Assembly: GCA_900538905.1 (NCBI GenBank)
Contig: UPZS01000011.1
Location: 1-49,104 of the forward strand
Length of the DNA: 49,104 bases
Origin: an uncultured Sutterella sp.
GTDB taxonomy: Bacteria > Pseudomonadota > Gammaproteobacteria > Burkholderiales > Burkholderiaceae_F
Direction: 5' to 3'
Both the position numbers and the translations under genes were made by a program. Within the stretch, counting starts at the first letter, position 1. Every line of letters begins with the position of its first letter. Below are positions 36,571 to 46,579 of this stretch, one piece after another. The notes beneath the pieces were generated by a model. It saw nothing but the letters and a program-made list of their open reading frames with translations. It made no database searches and was not told the origin of the DNA.

Positions 36571-38241
36571 ATGACGACCTCTTCCGGTGCAACGGGACGA
36601 GACGCCACGACACGTCTCACCGTGGCGATGCTGTGGCTTTTGATCGGCGTCTTCGTGCTTTATCCGCTCTGCCGGCTTCTTGCCATGACCTTCTGGGGCG
36701 AGAGCGGTTTTACCTTTGAAAATCTCAAGCCCTTCGTCTCAAGCTGGTACGACCAGCAGGCAGCTGTCAACAGCATCCTGCTTGGCTTTTCCGTAGGCCT
36801 GGCCGGTACCGTTCTGGGCTTTATCTTCGCCTTTGCCGTCACGCGTCTGCGCATGCCCGCTTGGGTGAAATTCATCATCAGCGCAATCACGATCCTGCCT
36901 CTGATTTCTCCTCCCTTTACAAGCAGTATCGCGCTCACGCTTCTCTTGGGTCCCAACGGCATGATCCTCACGCTTTTGGGCATCGAGGACTTCAACTTCT
37001 ACGGCTTCTGGGGCACCTTCATTTCCGAAACGCTTACCTTTTTCCCGGTGGCGTTCATGACGCTCTCGACCATTCTCTCGCGCATCGATCCGAACCTGGA
37101 AGACGCTGCCTATTCTCTGGGCGCTTCGAGTCTTACGGTCTTTCGTACGGTCACGATGCCGCTTGCCGTTCCCGGCATCGCCAACGCGTTTCTTCTCGTT
37201 TTCTCCTGTTCGCTCGCCGACTTCGCAACGCCTCAGGTCTTGGGCGGACACTCCTTCCCGGTGCTCCCGACACAGGCTTATCTGCAGATTACCGGCATGT
37301 ACGACTTTAAGGGCGGCGCAGCGCTTTCTTTCATGCTGCTCATTCCGGCTCTCGCCGTATACCTACTGCAACACTACTGGGTAAGCCGCAAGAACTTCGT
37401 GACAGTGAGCGGTAAAGCCGGCGGACGCAGCTCGATTCACGGCCCGGGGCCGCTCGTGACGACCGTCATGGCCGTGGTCATCGCAGCCGTAATCGCCCTG
37501 ATCATCGCTATCTACTCGGTCATCGTTCTGGGCAGTGTCGTCAAGGTGTGGGGCGTCGACAACTCGATTACCTTCGCCAACTACGAATACGTCATGACCC
37601 ACGGCATGAAAGCCATCAAGGACACGCTGCTGATCGCCTGCATCGGTACGCCTTTGGGTGGTTTGCTTGCTGTTCTCGTGGGCTACGTGACGACTCGCCT
37701 GAAGGTGCGCGGTCACAAAACTCTGGAAACGGCCTCGCTTCTGAACTACACGCTGCCGGGCACCGTGGTCGGTATCGCCTACATCATCGCCTTCAACGAC
37801 AAGCCGATCGTTCTAACCGGCACGATCTACATCCTGATTGCGGCATACGTCTTCCGTTATTCTTCGGCTGGCATCCGCAACGTCATCGCCGCGCTCTCCC
37901 AGATCGATCCTTCGATCGAAGAAGCCAGCCGAAGCCTGGGCGCCTCGTCTGTGAAAACCTTCACGTCGATCACGATTCCGCTCGTCCTGCCGGCCATCCT
38001 CTCGGGCATGAAGTATCTCTTCATCCACTCGATGACGGCCATCAGCGCCACGATCTTCCTCGTGTCGGTTCACTGGACTCTGATCACAACCCGCATTCTG
38101 GAATGCATGACCGAACTGCAGTTTGCGCAGGCCTGCGCCTTCTCGGTTGTGCTGATTCTTCTCGTCTTCCTGGCCTCCGGCGCCATGTCGCTGCTGGCCC
38201 GCGTACTGTGCCGCAACGGCGACACCATTGGAGCACGCTAA
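36571..38241 (+). CDS. Fused ABC importer permease (two membrane domains in one chain)
   Basis: The product is 556 residues with about twelve hydrophobic segments in two homologous halves, like FbpB-type iron permeases. Each half has its own ATPase-docking EAA loop: LEDAAYSLGASSLTVFRTVTMP in the first and EEASRSLGASSVKTFTSITIPL in the second. The duplication means a single gene replaces the two permease genes used by the other importer in the window (16308-17979). It ends with TAA directly abutting the ATG of the ATPase gene, so the two are translationally coupled. Confidence 0.92.
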   Translation: MTTSSGATGRDATTRLTVAMLWLLIGVFVLYPLCRLLAMTFWGESGFTFENLKPFVSSWYDQQAAVNSILLGFSVGLAGTVLGFIFAFAVTRLRMPAWVKFIISAITILPLISPPFTSSIALTLLLGPNGMILTLLGIEDFNFYGFWGTFISETLTFFPVAFMTLSTILSRIDPNLEDAAYSLGASSLTVFRTVTMPLAVPGIANAFLLVFSCSLADFATPQVLGGHSFPVLPTQAYLQITGMYDFKGGAALSFMLLIPALAVYLLQHYWVSRKNFVTVSGKAGGRSSIHGPGPLVTTVMAVVIAAVIALIIAIYSVIVLGSVVKVWGVDNSITFANYEYVMTHGMKAIKDTLLIACIGTPLGGLLAVLVGYVTTRLKVRGHKTLETASLLNYTLPGTVVGIAYIIAFNDKPIVLTGTIYILIAAYVFRYSSAGIRNVIAALSQIDPSIEEASRSLGASSVKTFTSITIPLVLPAILSGMKYLFIHSMTAISATIFLVSVHWTLITTRILECMTELQFAQACAFSVVLILLVFLASGAMSLLARVLCRNGDTIGAR

Positions 38242-39333
38242 ATGTCCGTTTCTCTCAGTCTTAAAAACATCTGCCGCCGTTTCATCAAGGACAACGAAGA
38301 GTTCCTGGCGGTCAACAATGTCAATCTGGAAGTGCTGCCCGGCGAATTCTTGACCTTCCTCGGCCCGTCGGGCTGCGGCAAAACCACAACACTTCGCATG
38401 ATCGCAGGTTTCGAAACCCCGAGCTCGGGCCAGATCCTCGTCGACGGCGTTGACATTACGAACGTTCCTGCCAACGAACGCGGACTGGGCTTCGTGTTCC
38501 AGAACTATGCGCTTTTCCCGCACATGACGATCTTTGACAATGTCGCGTACGGTCTTAAGATCCGCGGCGAATCGAAAGAAACCATGGCCACCAAAGTGCG
38601 CGAGGCTCTTGCATTGGTTGGTCTTGCCAAAGCCGAACAACGCTATCCGAGTCAGCTCTCGGGCGGTGAGCAACAACGTGTGGCACTTGCCCGCGTGCTC
38701 GTTCTTCGTCCCAAGCTCCTCTTGATGGACGAACCACTTTCGAACCTTGATGCCAAGCTTCGTCTGCACATGCGCACTGAAATCCGCCGCATTCAACAGA
38801 AACTCGGCATCACGTGTCTATACGTGACGCACGATCAGAAAGAAGCACTCACGATGTCGGATCGCATCATGGTCATGCACGGCGGCAAGATCGAACAAAT
38901 CGGCACGCCGATGCAGCTCTACGAAGATCCCGCGACACCTTTCGTGGCAGACTTCATCGGGCAGGCTAACCTCATCGAAGGCCGCTTGGAAGCAATCGAA
39001 GCCGACGGATTTGGCATTATTTCCGTGGCCGGCCAGAAACTGCGCGCCCGCATGGGCAAACAAAATCCCCCGGCCGTGGGTGAAAACGCCTATTTGGTGG
39101 TGCGCCCCGAAAACCTGCATCTGCAGGCTGGTTCTGAGAGCTTCAACGTGCAGATCGTCAATCGCCTCTTTGAGGGTGATCGAATCGACTATCACGTCCA
39201 GATTCCGAACTCGAACCAGGCAAAGCACTACAGCATGTCTGTTCCGTTCCTGCCCGGGACCAAACTCATTGATGTCGGCACTGAACTGCAGGCAACCTTT
39301 ACGCCACAAGCCGGCGTAATCATCAAGCGCTAA
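38242..39333 (+). CDS. ABC importer ATP-binding protein (FbpC/UgpC-like)
   Basis: The product is 363 residues. Walker A is GPSGCGKTTT (about 40-49), then come Q-loop VFQNYALFPHMTIFDN, signature LSGGEQQRVALARVL, Walker B LLLMDEPLSNLDAKLR and switch VTHDQKEALTMSD. A C-terminal TOBE-like regulatory region (about 245-363) follows. It energises the fused permease encoded immediately upstream. A terminator follows the stop. It differs clearly in sequence from the ATPase at 15232-16263, so the two importers probably have different substrates. Confidence 0.93.
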   Translation: MSVSLSLKNICRRFIKDNEEFLAVNNVNLEVLPGEFLTFLGPSGCGKTTTLRMIAGFETPSSGQILVDGVDITNVPANERGLGFVFQNYALFPHMTIFDNVAYGLKIRGESKETMATKVREALALVGLAKAEQRYPSQLSGGEQQRVALARVLVLRPKLLLMDEPLSNLDAKLRLHMRTEIRRIQQKLGITCLYVTHDQKEALTMSDRIMVMHGGKIEQIGTPMQLYEDPATPFVADFIGQANLIEGRLEAIEADGFGIISVAGQKLRARMGKQNPPAVGENAYLVVRPENLHLQAGSESFNVQIVNRLFEGDRIDYHVQIPNSNQAKHYSMSVPFLPGTKLIDVGTELQATFTPQAGVIIKR

Positions 39334-39350
39334 AAGCTGTACCCAACAAA

Positions 39351-39382
39351 AACGCCGTCGGTTTTTCCGGCGGCGTTCTTTT
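39351..39382. terminator. Bidirectional terminator between the ABC operon and an unknown gene
   Basis: AACGCCG (39351-39357) pairs with CGGCGTT (39371-39377). T-rich stretches lie on both sides, so it can serve the forward ABC operon and the reverse-strand gene ending at 39421. Confidence 0.8.
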
Positions 39383-39420
39383 GTCGGCTCAATAGTCGAG
39401 CTTCACACGTTTTCCATCAC

Positions 39421-40779
39421 TCAAGCATTGAGCACAAAGAACTTTTCTACCAAACCCTCGTCACTCACGCGCACAGCATAGCGATGCAAACGAGCCTGGC
39501 GCAAAAGAGCCTGATCAATATCGTCCTGCACCTTGCGAGCCTCTTTCTGAAGATCGGCAAGGAATCCGTCGTGAATTTCTGTAAGTTCCTGCGCATGCTT
39601 TGAAATAGCTGTAGCGCGCGAAATTTCGTGTTCGCCCTCTGTCCGCATACGCGAAGGATCAAGCTTGTCATGTGCCACCTTTTGAGCGGCGGCAATAAGC
39701 GCGCGTACGTCCGTAAACTGGTTGACATCACCAGCCACCGCATTGGCACAACGCACTTCTTCTTCAAAAGAATCGCCGATTGACACGCGCAATAGCGAGC
39801 AGATGCGCATGAAGCGAACCGTGAGGTCTCGCACGTACATATAAGCGATCGCGTGAATCAATGCGTCATCAGCGTCTTCTAGGTTAAAGACCTTTGCCGC
39901 ACGCTGTTCAATGGCTTCGTCAATACGATCAGCCTGTTCATGCATATCCTTGGAAATCAAGTCGATTTCGTTCAAATATTCCGGCACTTGCTCGGCTGTC
40001 ACTCCGCTTTTGACGGCGACCACTACCGCCGAAAGGCTCGCGTAGCGCATCGTCCAGCTTGCCACCGTTTCATATGCGACATGCTGAGGCAAATCTGACA
40101 AGCGTTTGGCAACTTCCGCATTTTCCTTATCGAGCTCGGCACGCAGTTCGTGAGGCATTCCTTTGGGATTGAACGCTGACCACAACGCAGCCACAAGCCC
40201 CAGCTTGGAAGCTGCCAAAGACATCTTCATGGGGTCACCCAGCGCCTCACCCGTTTCATCGATAGCTGACACATGAGTGACAACGCCCGCCGAACAATCC
40301 GTACGGAAAATCCCTTCTTGGAGAGCAGCCTCAAGCGCTGGCGCAAAACTCACCGAATAGATGTGACGTTCGAAAGCACTTCCAGGCACCCAGGCAAGTT
40401 GGCAAACATGAGCAAAAAGTACATCCAATTTCCGCCGCGTTTCTTCGGTCGATTCGATTTCCATCCAATGCTCGCGATCAATCTTGAAAGCACGTTGGAT
40501 AAACACTTCGGGAGAAACTGCATTTTCACGCACGGTCGTGAGTGCCAACATTGTCGGGCGATGGACATTGACGGCATCAAATTCCTGCACTTCTGGCGGC
40601 TTTTTGACCGCACCGCGCGCCGGGTTTTCATTAGGCACGGGACGTCCGCTCTGAATATGCTTTGTCTTGGCGGTCGACTTGCCGCCTCCCTCTTTGCTCA
40701 GTCGACGCAGGATAAAGCCCAGCGCCACGAGCGCAACAACCATTAATAAAAGAAAAACACCGGATAGTTCTTGCTGCAT
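39421..40779 (-). CDS. Membrane-anchored protein of unknown function
   Basis: The product is 452 residues. One N-terminal hydrophobic helix (about 7-25, FLLLMVVALVALGFIL) is followed by a basic, proline-rich linker (28-65). A long, mostly helical soluble part then includes SPEVFIQRAFKIDREHWMEI, charged repeats around 270-300 (SKDMHEQADRIDEAIEQRAA) and a C-terminal coiled-coil-like stretch (about 390-435). The soluble part should face the cytoplasm by the positive-inside rule. I recognise no catalytic motif or family. It is a single gene with terminators or intergenic DNA on both sides. The frame is intact and codon use matches its neighbours. Confidence 0.8.
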   Translation of the reverse strand: MQQELSGVFLLLMVVALVALGFILRRLSKEGGGKSTAKTKHIQSGRPVPNENPARGAVKKPPEVQEFDAVNVHRPTMLALTTVRENAVSPEVFIQRAFKIDREHWMEIESTEETRRKLDVLFAHVCQLAWVPGSAFERHIYSVSFAPALEAALQEGIFRTDCSAGVVTHVSAIDETGEALGDPMKMSLAASKLGLVAALWSAFNPKGMPHELRAELDKENAEVAKRLSDLPQHVAYETVASWTMRYASLSAVVVAVKSGVTAEQVPEYLNEIDLISKDMHEQADRIDEAIEQRAAKVFNLEDADDALIHAIAYMYVRDLTVRFMRICSLLRVSIGDSFEEEVRCANAVAGDVNQFTDVRALIAAAQKVAHDKLDPSRMRTEGEHEISRATAISKHAQELTEIHDGFLADLQKEARKVQDDIDQALLRQARLHRYAVRVSDEGLVEKFFVLNA

Positions 40780-41081
40780 CTTTGGCGATCCGAAAGAAAA
40801 GCTTTCTTGCTTGGATTGTAGTCCGTTCGGTGCCCCTGCCGCCTACTGAAAACGCCCGAGAAACATTGGATTTTATGCGTATGTAGAGGCTTTAGCGTGC
40901 CAGCGAAACACATCTGTCTCCTCGTTTTCGCTAAGTCTCTGAATCGATTCTTTTTTTGCCCGTAACATTGAAAAGACGCCCTGATACAATGCGTCAAACT
41001 AAAAATCATCGGCCGTCGTTTTCCGGTTCCATCCGGTTATAAACGGAACAGGCCTGTTCCAAACACTTAGGGAGTTTCACT
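40780..41081. other. Intergenic region between the unknown membrane protein and an aldo/keto reductase
   Basis: These 300 bases separate divergent genes. A TACAAT -10-like hexamer near 40984 could serve the forward gene, but no well-spaced -35 is seen. There is no repeat, hairpin or RNA gene that I can support. Confidence 0.45.
41069..41074 (+). promoter_or_regulatory. Shine-Dalgarno that supports a TTG start
   Basis: AGGGAG lies 7 bases before the TTG at 41082. No ATG or GTG nearby fits the aldo/keto reductase N-terminus, so this site decides the start. Confidence 0.75.
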
Positions 41082-41933
41082 TTGCCCACCATTGCCAGCG
41101 GCTTTCGTCTTGCAAATAACGTCAAAATTCCTTGTGTCGGCCTTGGAACCTGGCAGGTTCCGGACGACGAGAAATTGATTGAGCACATTCACGACGCTAT
41201 CAACATCGGTTATCGCCACATTGACACTGCCTTCATTTACGGCAACGAAGCCGGTGTGGGCGAAGCCGTTCGTACCTGTGGCATTCCGCGTGAGAAACTT
41301 TTCATCACAAGCAAGCTCTGGAATGCAGATCGCGGATACGATGCCGCCATGCGAGCCTTTGATAACACCCTGCAAAAAATGGATCTGTCCTATCTGGATT
41401 TGTTCCTCATTCATTGGCCTGCCGCCAAAGGGGAACCGATGACCTGGCAAAGCATCAACTCCGGCACCTGGCGAGCCCTCGAAGACCTTTACGAGCAGGG
41501 AGTTGTACGAGCCATCGGTGTAAGCAACTTCCTTTCGCACCATCTGGTGCCATTGCTTGCTCGCGCCCGCATCGCTCCGATGGTCAACCAGATTGAATTT
41601 CACCCCGGTTATCGTCAAGCCAGTACATTCGACTTCTGCTGCAGCCGCAACATTCAGGTCGTTGCCTGGTCGCCGCTGGCGCGCGGAGCCCTGGTACGCA
41701 ATCCTGTTCTGCTCGAAATCGCCAACCATCACGGCGTCTCGACCGGTCAGGTTTGCCTGCGTTGGTGTCTGCAACACGGCGTTGCGGCCGTCGTAAAGTC
41801 TCTGTCGCCCGAACGTCGCCGAATGAATGCGGATTTGTTCAGCTTCAGCCTGTCGCCGGAAGAAATGCAGCGGCTCGACAATATGCCGCAGACGGGATTC
41901 TCAGGTCTCGATCCGGATCACGTGACATTCTGA
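41082..41933 (+). CDS. Aldo/keto reductase
   Basis: The product is 283 residues from a TTG start with a good Shine-Dalgarno. It is an NADPH-dependent carbonyl reductase of the 2,5-diketogluconate reductase-like group. The catalytic tetrad is visible: Asp and Tyr in HIDTAFIYGNE, Lys in FITSKLWN, and His in FLIHWP. GVSNF and the C-terminal AAVVKSLSPER segment (phosphate binding of NADP) complete the TIM barrel. The natural aldehyde or ketone substrate cannot be assigned. A bidirectional terminator follows. Confidence 0.92.
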   Translation: MPTIASGFRLANNVKIPCVGLGTWQVPDDEKLIEHIHDAINIGYRHIDTAFIYGNEAGVGEAVRTCGIPREKLFITSKLWNADRGYDAAMRAFDNTLQKMDLSYLDLFLIHWPAAKGEPMTWQSINSGTWRALEDLYEQGVVRAIGVSNFLSHHLVPLLARARIAPMVNQIEFHPGYRQASTFDFCCSRNIQVVAWSPLARGALVRNPVLLEIANHHGVSTGQVCLRWCLQHGVAAVVKSLSPERRRMNADLFSFSLSPEEMQRLDNMPQTGFSGLDPDHVTF

Positions 41934-41953
41934 TCCGCCATTGCATCTCGGGG

Positions 41954-41990
41954 AAAAAAGGACGCTATCCTTTTCGGACGCGTCCTTTTT
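41954..41990. terminator. Bidirectional terminator after the aldo/keto reductase
   Basis: An AAGGACGC arm pairs with GCGTCCTT around a 14-base loop, with A/T runs on both flanks. It can also end the convergent DUF2569-like gene. Confidence 0.8.
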
Positions 41991-42011
41991 CATTGTGTCG
42001 ATGCCCACGAC

Positions 42012-42572
42012 TTACTTTTCGAGACCTTCAGCAATGCGCTTGCCTCGAGGCGTTCCGTATGTGAGCGCCACACGCGGCGACATCACAAAATACAGACTCC
42101 ATCCGATACTCCATCCAAAGAGCTGGATCAGACTCATTTCGGTGAGTGCCAGACCAAAATACCAACTCTGCAACATGGCCGCGCAAGGTCCCATCAGCCA
42201 AACGCCAACCACAGCAAAAGCCACCGCATTGGGAGAACGCTTGGCCGCAATCTGCCAGATCACCCACGCTCCAATGCAGATGGAAACGAGACCTGGCACA
42301 ACCGCTACAAAGGCCGCCAGCATGGTCTGCGAATTGCGTTCCAGCATAAACCAGAGTTCACTCGTCATATAAACGGTCTGCCAGACGAGCGTCAAAAGCC
42401 AACCGATTTGCCCTGCCAGAAAGAGCCAGAGAACGCCACCGAAACCACTTTTGGCACGCGATGAAGTCAAAAGCGGCGGTCGCGTCTGAGCGTAACGGCC
42501 AACAAAAAAAGTAGGAATCAAAACCACGGCCGCCGCCAGAAGCCAGCCGATCATACCCCCGAACAAATGCAT
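42012..42572 (-). CDS. Small integral membrane protein (DUF2569-like)
   Basis: The product is 186 residues with five hydrophobic segments separated by short loops. The segment WSLYFVMSPRVALTYGTPRG near the C-terminus resembles the YfxxSxRVxxTF element of DUF2569 proteins, and the overall plan fits that family. No function is known. It stands alone, 83 bases downstream of the MerR-type regulator on the same strand, and a shared terminator lies after its stop. The family call is tentative. Confidence 0.65.
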   Translation of the reverse strand: MHLFGGMIGWLLAAAVVLIPTFFVGRYAQTRPPLLTSSRAKSGFGGVLWLFLAGQIGWLLTLVWQTVYMTSELWFMLERNSQTMLAAFVAVVPGLVSICIGAWVIWQIAAKRSPNAVAFAVVGVWLMGPCAAMLQSWYFGLALTEMSLIQLFGWSIGWSLYFVMSPRVALTYGTPRGKRIAEGLEK

Positions 42573-42655
42573 ATTGGTGTGTTCCGTTCAAAAAAGAGTT
42601 TTCGCAATTTAGCAAAAGAGAAGCACCTGGGCGCTTGAACTGAAGCTCGCTTGTG

Positions 42656-43120
42656 TTACTTGATTTTGCGGTGAGCTTGTCCGCAGCAGCACCCGATCTC
42701 GAATTCGCGACAACAGTCACAGGAATCAGTAAACGACTCAAGCTCTTGCAATATGCCGCATGACTTACCCTCGTGATTCCCAGTGCAGTGGCACTCTAAT
42801 GCTTGCAATTTCTGCTTGAGCTCCATCAATTCTCGAATGCGGCTGTCGATGTCTCGGATGTGCGCACCAATTGTTTCATGCACCACTTCGAAGTCGCGAG
42901 GCTGCGCGTTCTCAAGGTTCGTGAGCTTGGCGATTTCCTCAAGACTCATGTCAAGCAACCGACAATGGCGAATAAAGTGAAGTCTTGCCAGATGTTTGCG
43001 TGTGTAATTGCGGTAGTTGTTGTCCAAGCGCAGCGGCACGGGCAGCAATCCTTGCGCTTCGTAATAGCGGATGGTTTCCACGGCCACACCCGAGCGCTGA
43101 GCCAATTCTCCAATGCGCAT
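42656..43120 (-). CDS. MerR-family metal-responsive regulator (CadR/PbrR-like)
   Basis: The product is 154 residues. An N-terminal MerR DNA-binding domain (MRIGELAQRSGVAVETIRYY, then NNYRNYTRKHLARL, RLLDMSLEEI) is followed by the dimer helix (about 78-110) and metal loop C110-H-C112...C121-GIL. CadR and PbrR also use a conserved cysteine near residue 77-78, but here that stretch reads PRDFEVVHE with no cysteine. A C-terminal tail with six cysteines and a histidine (134-150, CDCC...CCCGQAH) is extra. It is divergent from a P-type metal ATPase with a MerR-type operator between them, so it should activate that exporter. Confidence 0.9.
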   Translation of the reverse strand: MRIGELAQRSGVAVETIRYYEAQGLLPVPLRLDNNYRNYTRKHLARLHFIRHCRLLDMSLEEIAKLTNLENAQPRDFEVVHETIGAHIRDIDSRIRELMELKQKLQALECHCTGNHEGKSCGILQELESFTDSCDCCREFEIGCCCGQAHRKIK

Positions 43121-43147
43121 GCGTTGTCCTTTTCCAGAAAAAAATTC

Positions 43148-43178
43148 TTGACACTGTAGCGACTATAGGGTTTCTAAT
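43148..43178 (+). promoter_or_regulatory. MerR-type promoter/operator of the metal ATPase gene
   Basis: TTGACA (43148-43153) and TCTAAT (43173-43178) are separated by 19 bases, the over-long spacer that MerR-family activators untwist. The imperfect dyad ACACTGTAG-CGA-CTATAGGGT (43151-43171) fills the spacer and resembles CadR/PbrR operators. This supports regulation by the divergent MerR-type gene. Confidence 0.82.
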
Positions 43179-43219
43179 GATACCTGTCTAGGAACCCTTT
43201 TTCCGTATTCGTCTGAGCC

Positions 43220-45562
<2,343 letters not shown>

Positions 45563-45568
45563 ATTCGG

Positions 45569-46303
45569 TTATTCGCGACGCAAAGTGAAGTGCGGAATGA
45601 TGGCTTTGACGGCTTCAATTGTGGCAGCCGATGGCCAAGCTTCGGGCACGGGATCATATACTGTTTCCACGCCCGGAGCTTTGCGGTAGATCTGAATCGC
45701 GTAGGTGTCGGCGCCGCGTTTTCTGAGCCATCCGGCAATCGCTATCAGATCATTCTCGCTGAGAAAGTCAGGGTGCGCCGTTGTACGGGCTTCAAATTTT
45801 GTACCGGCTTGACGGATGATCTCGAAGCTTTCCATAAAAGCTTTGTGCGCACCGCTGATGCCCGCAATCGCATCAAACGCTTGGGGGTTGTCAGGGTTGC
45901 CCTTGACATCAAGTCCCACCCAATCCACCAGACCAATGCATTCCTTCAGATGCCGGGGATAGGCTCCTGAAGTGTGCAGCCCGACCAGATACCCCTCGTC
46001 CTTAACAAGACGAACAGCCGACGGCAACGCTGGATCCATACAGGGCTCACCGCCTGAGAAAACAATACCGTCGAGAAGCCCCTTACGTTTCTTAAGCAAC
46101 GCTTCAATACCTGCCCAATTGGGGTCACCCTCTTGGCTGCGACGCGAGCGCATCCAGCGGTTGTGACAATAGGAGCAACGCCAAGGGCAACCGCGCAGAA
46201 AGACGACTGCGGAAAGCTTGCCTGGAAAATCAATGCTTGTAAAAGGCGTTACCGCCGCGATGCGTAACGCCGCGGCGGGAGTAAGCACGTCGAAATTGAG
46301 CAC
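45569..46303 (-). CDS. nrdG: Anaerobic ribonucleotide reductase activating enzyme (radical SAM)
   Basis: The product is about 244 residues. The radical-SAM motif is C-x3-C-x2-C in GCPWRCSYCHN, preceded by TSIDFPGKLSAVVFL, the usual NrdG N-terminal strand. GIVFSGGEPCMDP binds S-adenosylmethionine. The enzyme generates the glycyl radical on the class III reductase. I use the GTG at 46303. The frame is open to 46402, which would overlap the small glycyl-radical gene, and a GTG at 46288 is also possible. No start has a strong Shine-Dalgarno, suggesting coupling to the gene upstream. Confidence 0.88.
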   Translation of the reverse strand: MLNFDVLTPAAALRIAAVTPFTSIDFPGKLSAVVFLRGCPWRCSYCHNRWMRSRRSQEGDPNWAGIEALLKKRKGLLDGIVFSGGEPCMDPALPSAVRLVKDEGYLVGLHTSGAYPRHLKECIGLVDWVGLDVKGNPDNPQAFDAIAGISGAHKAFMESFEIIRQAGTKFEARTTAHPDFLSENDLIAIAGWLRKRGADTYAIQIYRKAPGVETVYDPVPEAWPSAATIEAVKAIIPHFTLRRE

Positions 46304-46340
46304 TTGTCCGATGAGTGAAAGCGGGCAATGAGATTGGAGT

Positions 46341-46523
46341 TTACTTTGAAGTGCCGCAACCGCACTTCGATTCGACAAAGTACTTGCGTTCCTCAAATTC
46401 ACCCTTCTTGCCGATATTGAAGGACTGAACAGGACGATGGTAACCCATCACGCGCGTCCACACTTCGCAAGGCTGACGTTCGCTGTCCTTGAGTTGGATT
46501 GTTTCATTGGTCTTTTCTGTCAT
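46341..46523 (-). CDS. Separate glycyl-radical subunit of the class III ribonucleotide reductase
   Basis: The product is 60 residues. CEVWTRVMGYHRPVQSFN (19-36) matches the glycyl-radical loop found at the C-terminus of ordinary NrdD, with Gly27 in RVMGY as the radical site. The rest, NIGKKGEFEERKYF, also fits that region, and the tail is CGCG. GGAGG lies 7 bases before its ATG, so it is a real, separately started gene. It lies 56 bases after the nrdD stop and just before nrdG. Because nrdD here ends right after its zinc site, this small protein must supply the missing radical, either binding to NrdD or replacing its tail. Confidence 0.85.
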   Translation of the reverse strand: MTEKTNETIQLKDSERQPCEVWTRVMGYHRPVQSFNIGKKGEFEERKYFVESKCGCGTSK

Positions 46524-46579
46524 TTCATTTCCTCCTTCAACGCTGCCTGGCAAAGCCACGCAATCGTCAATTAAGTGTG

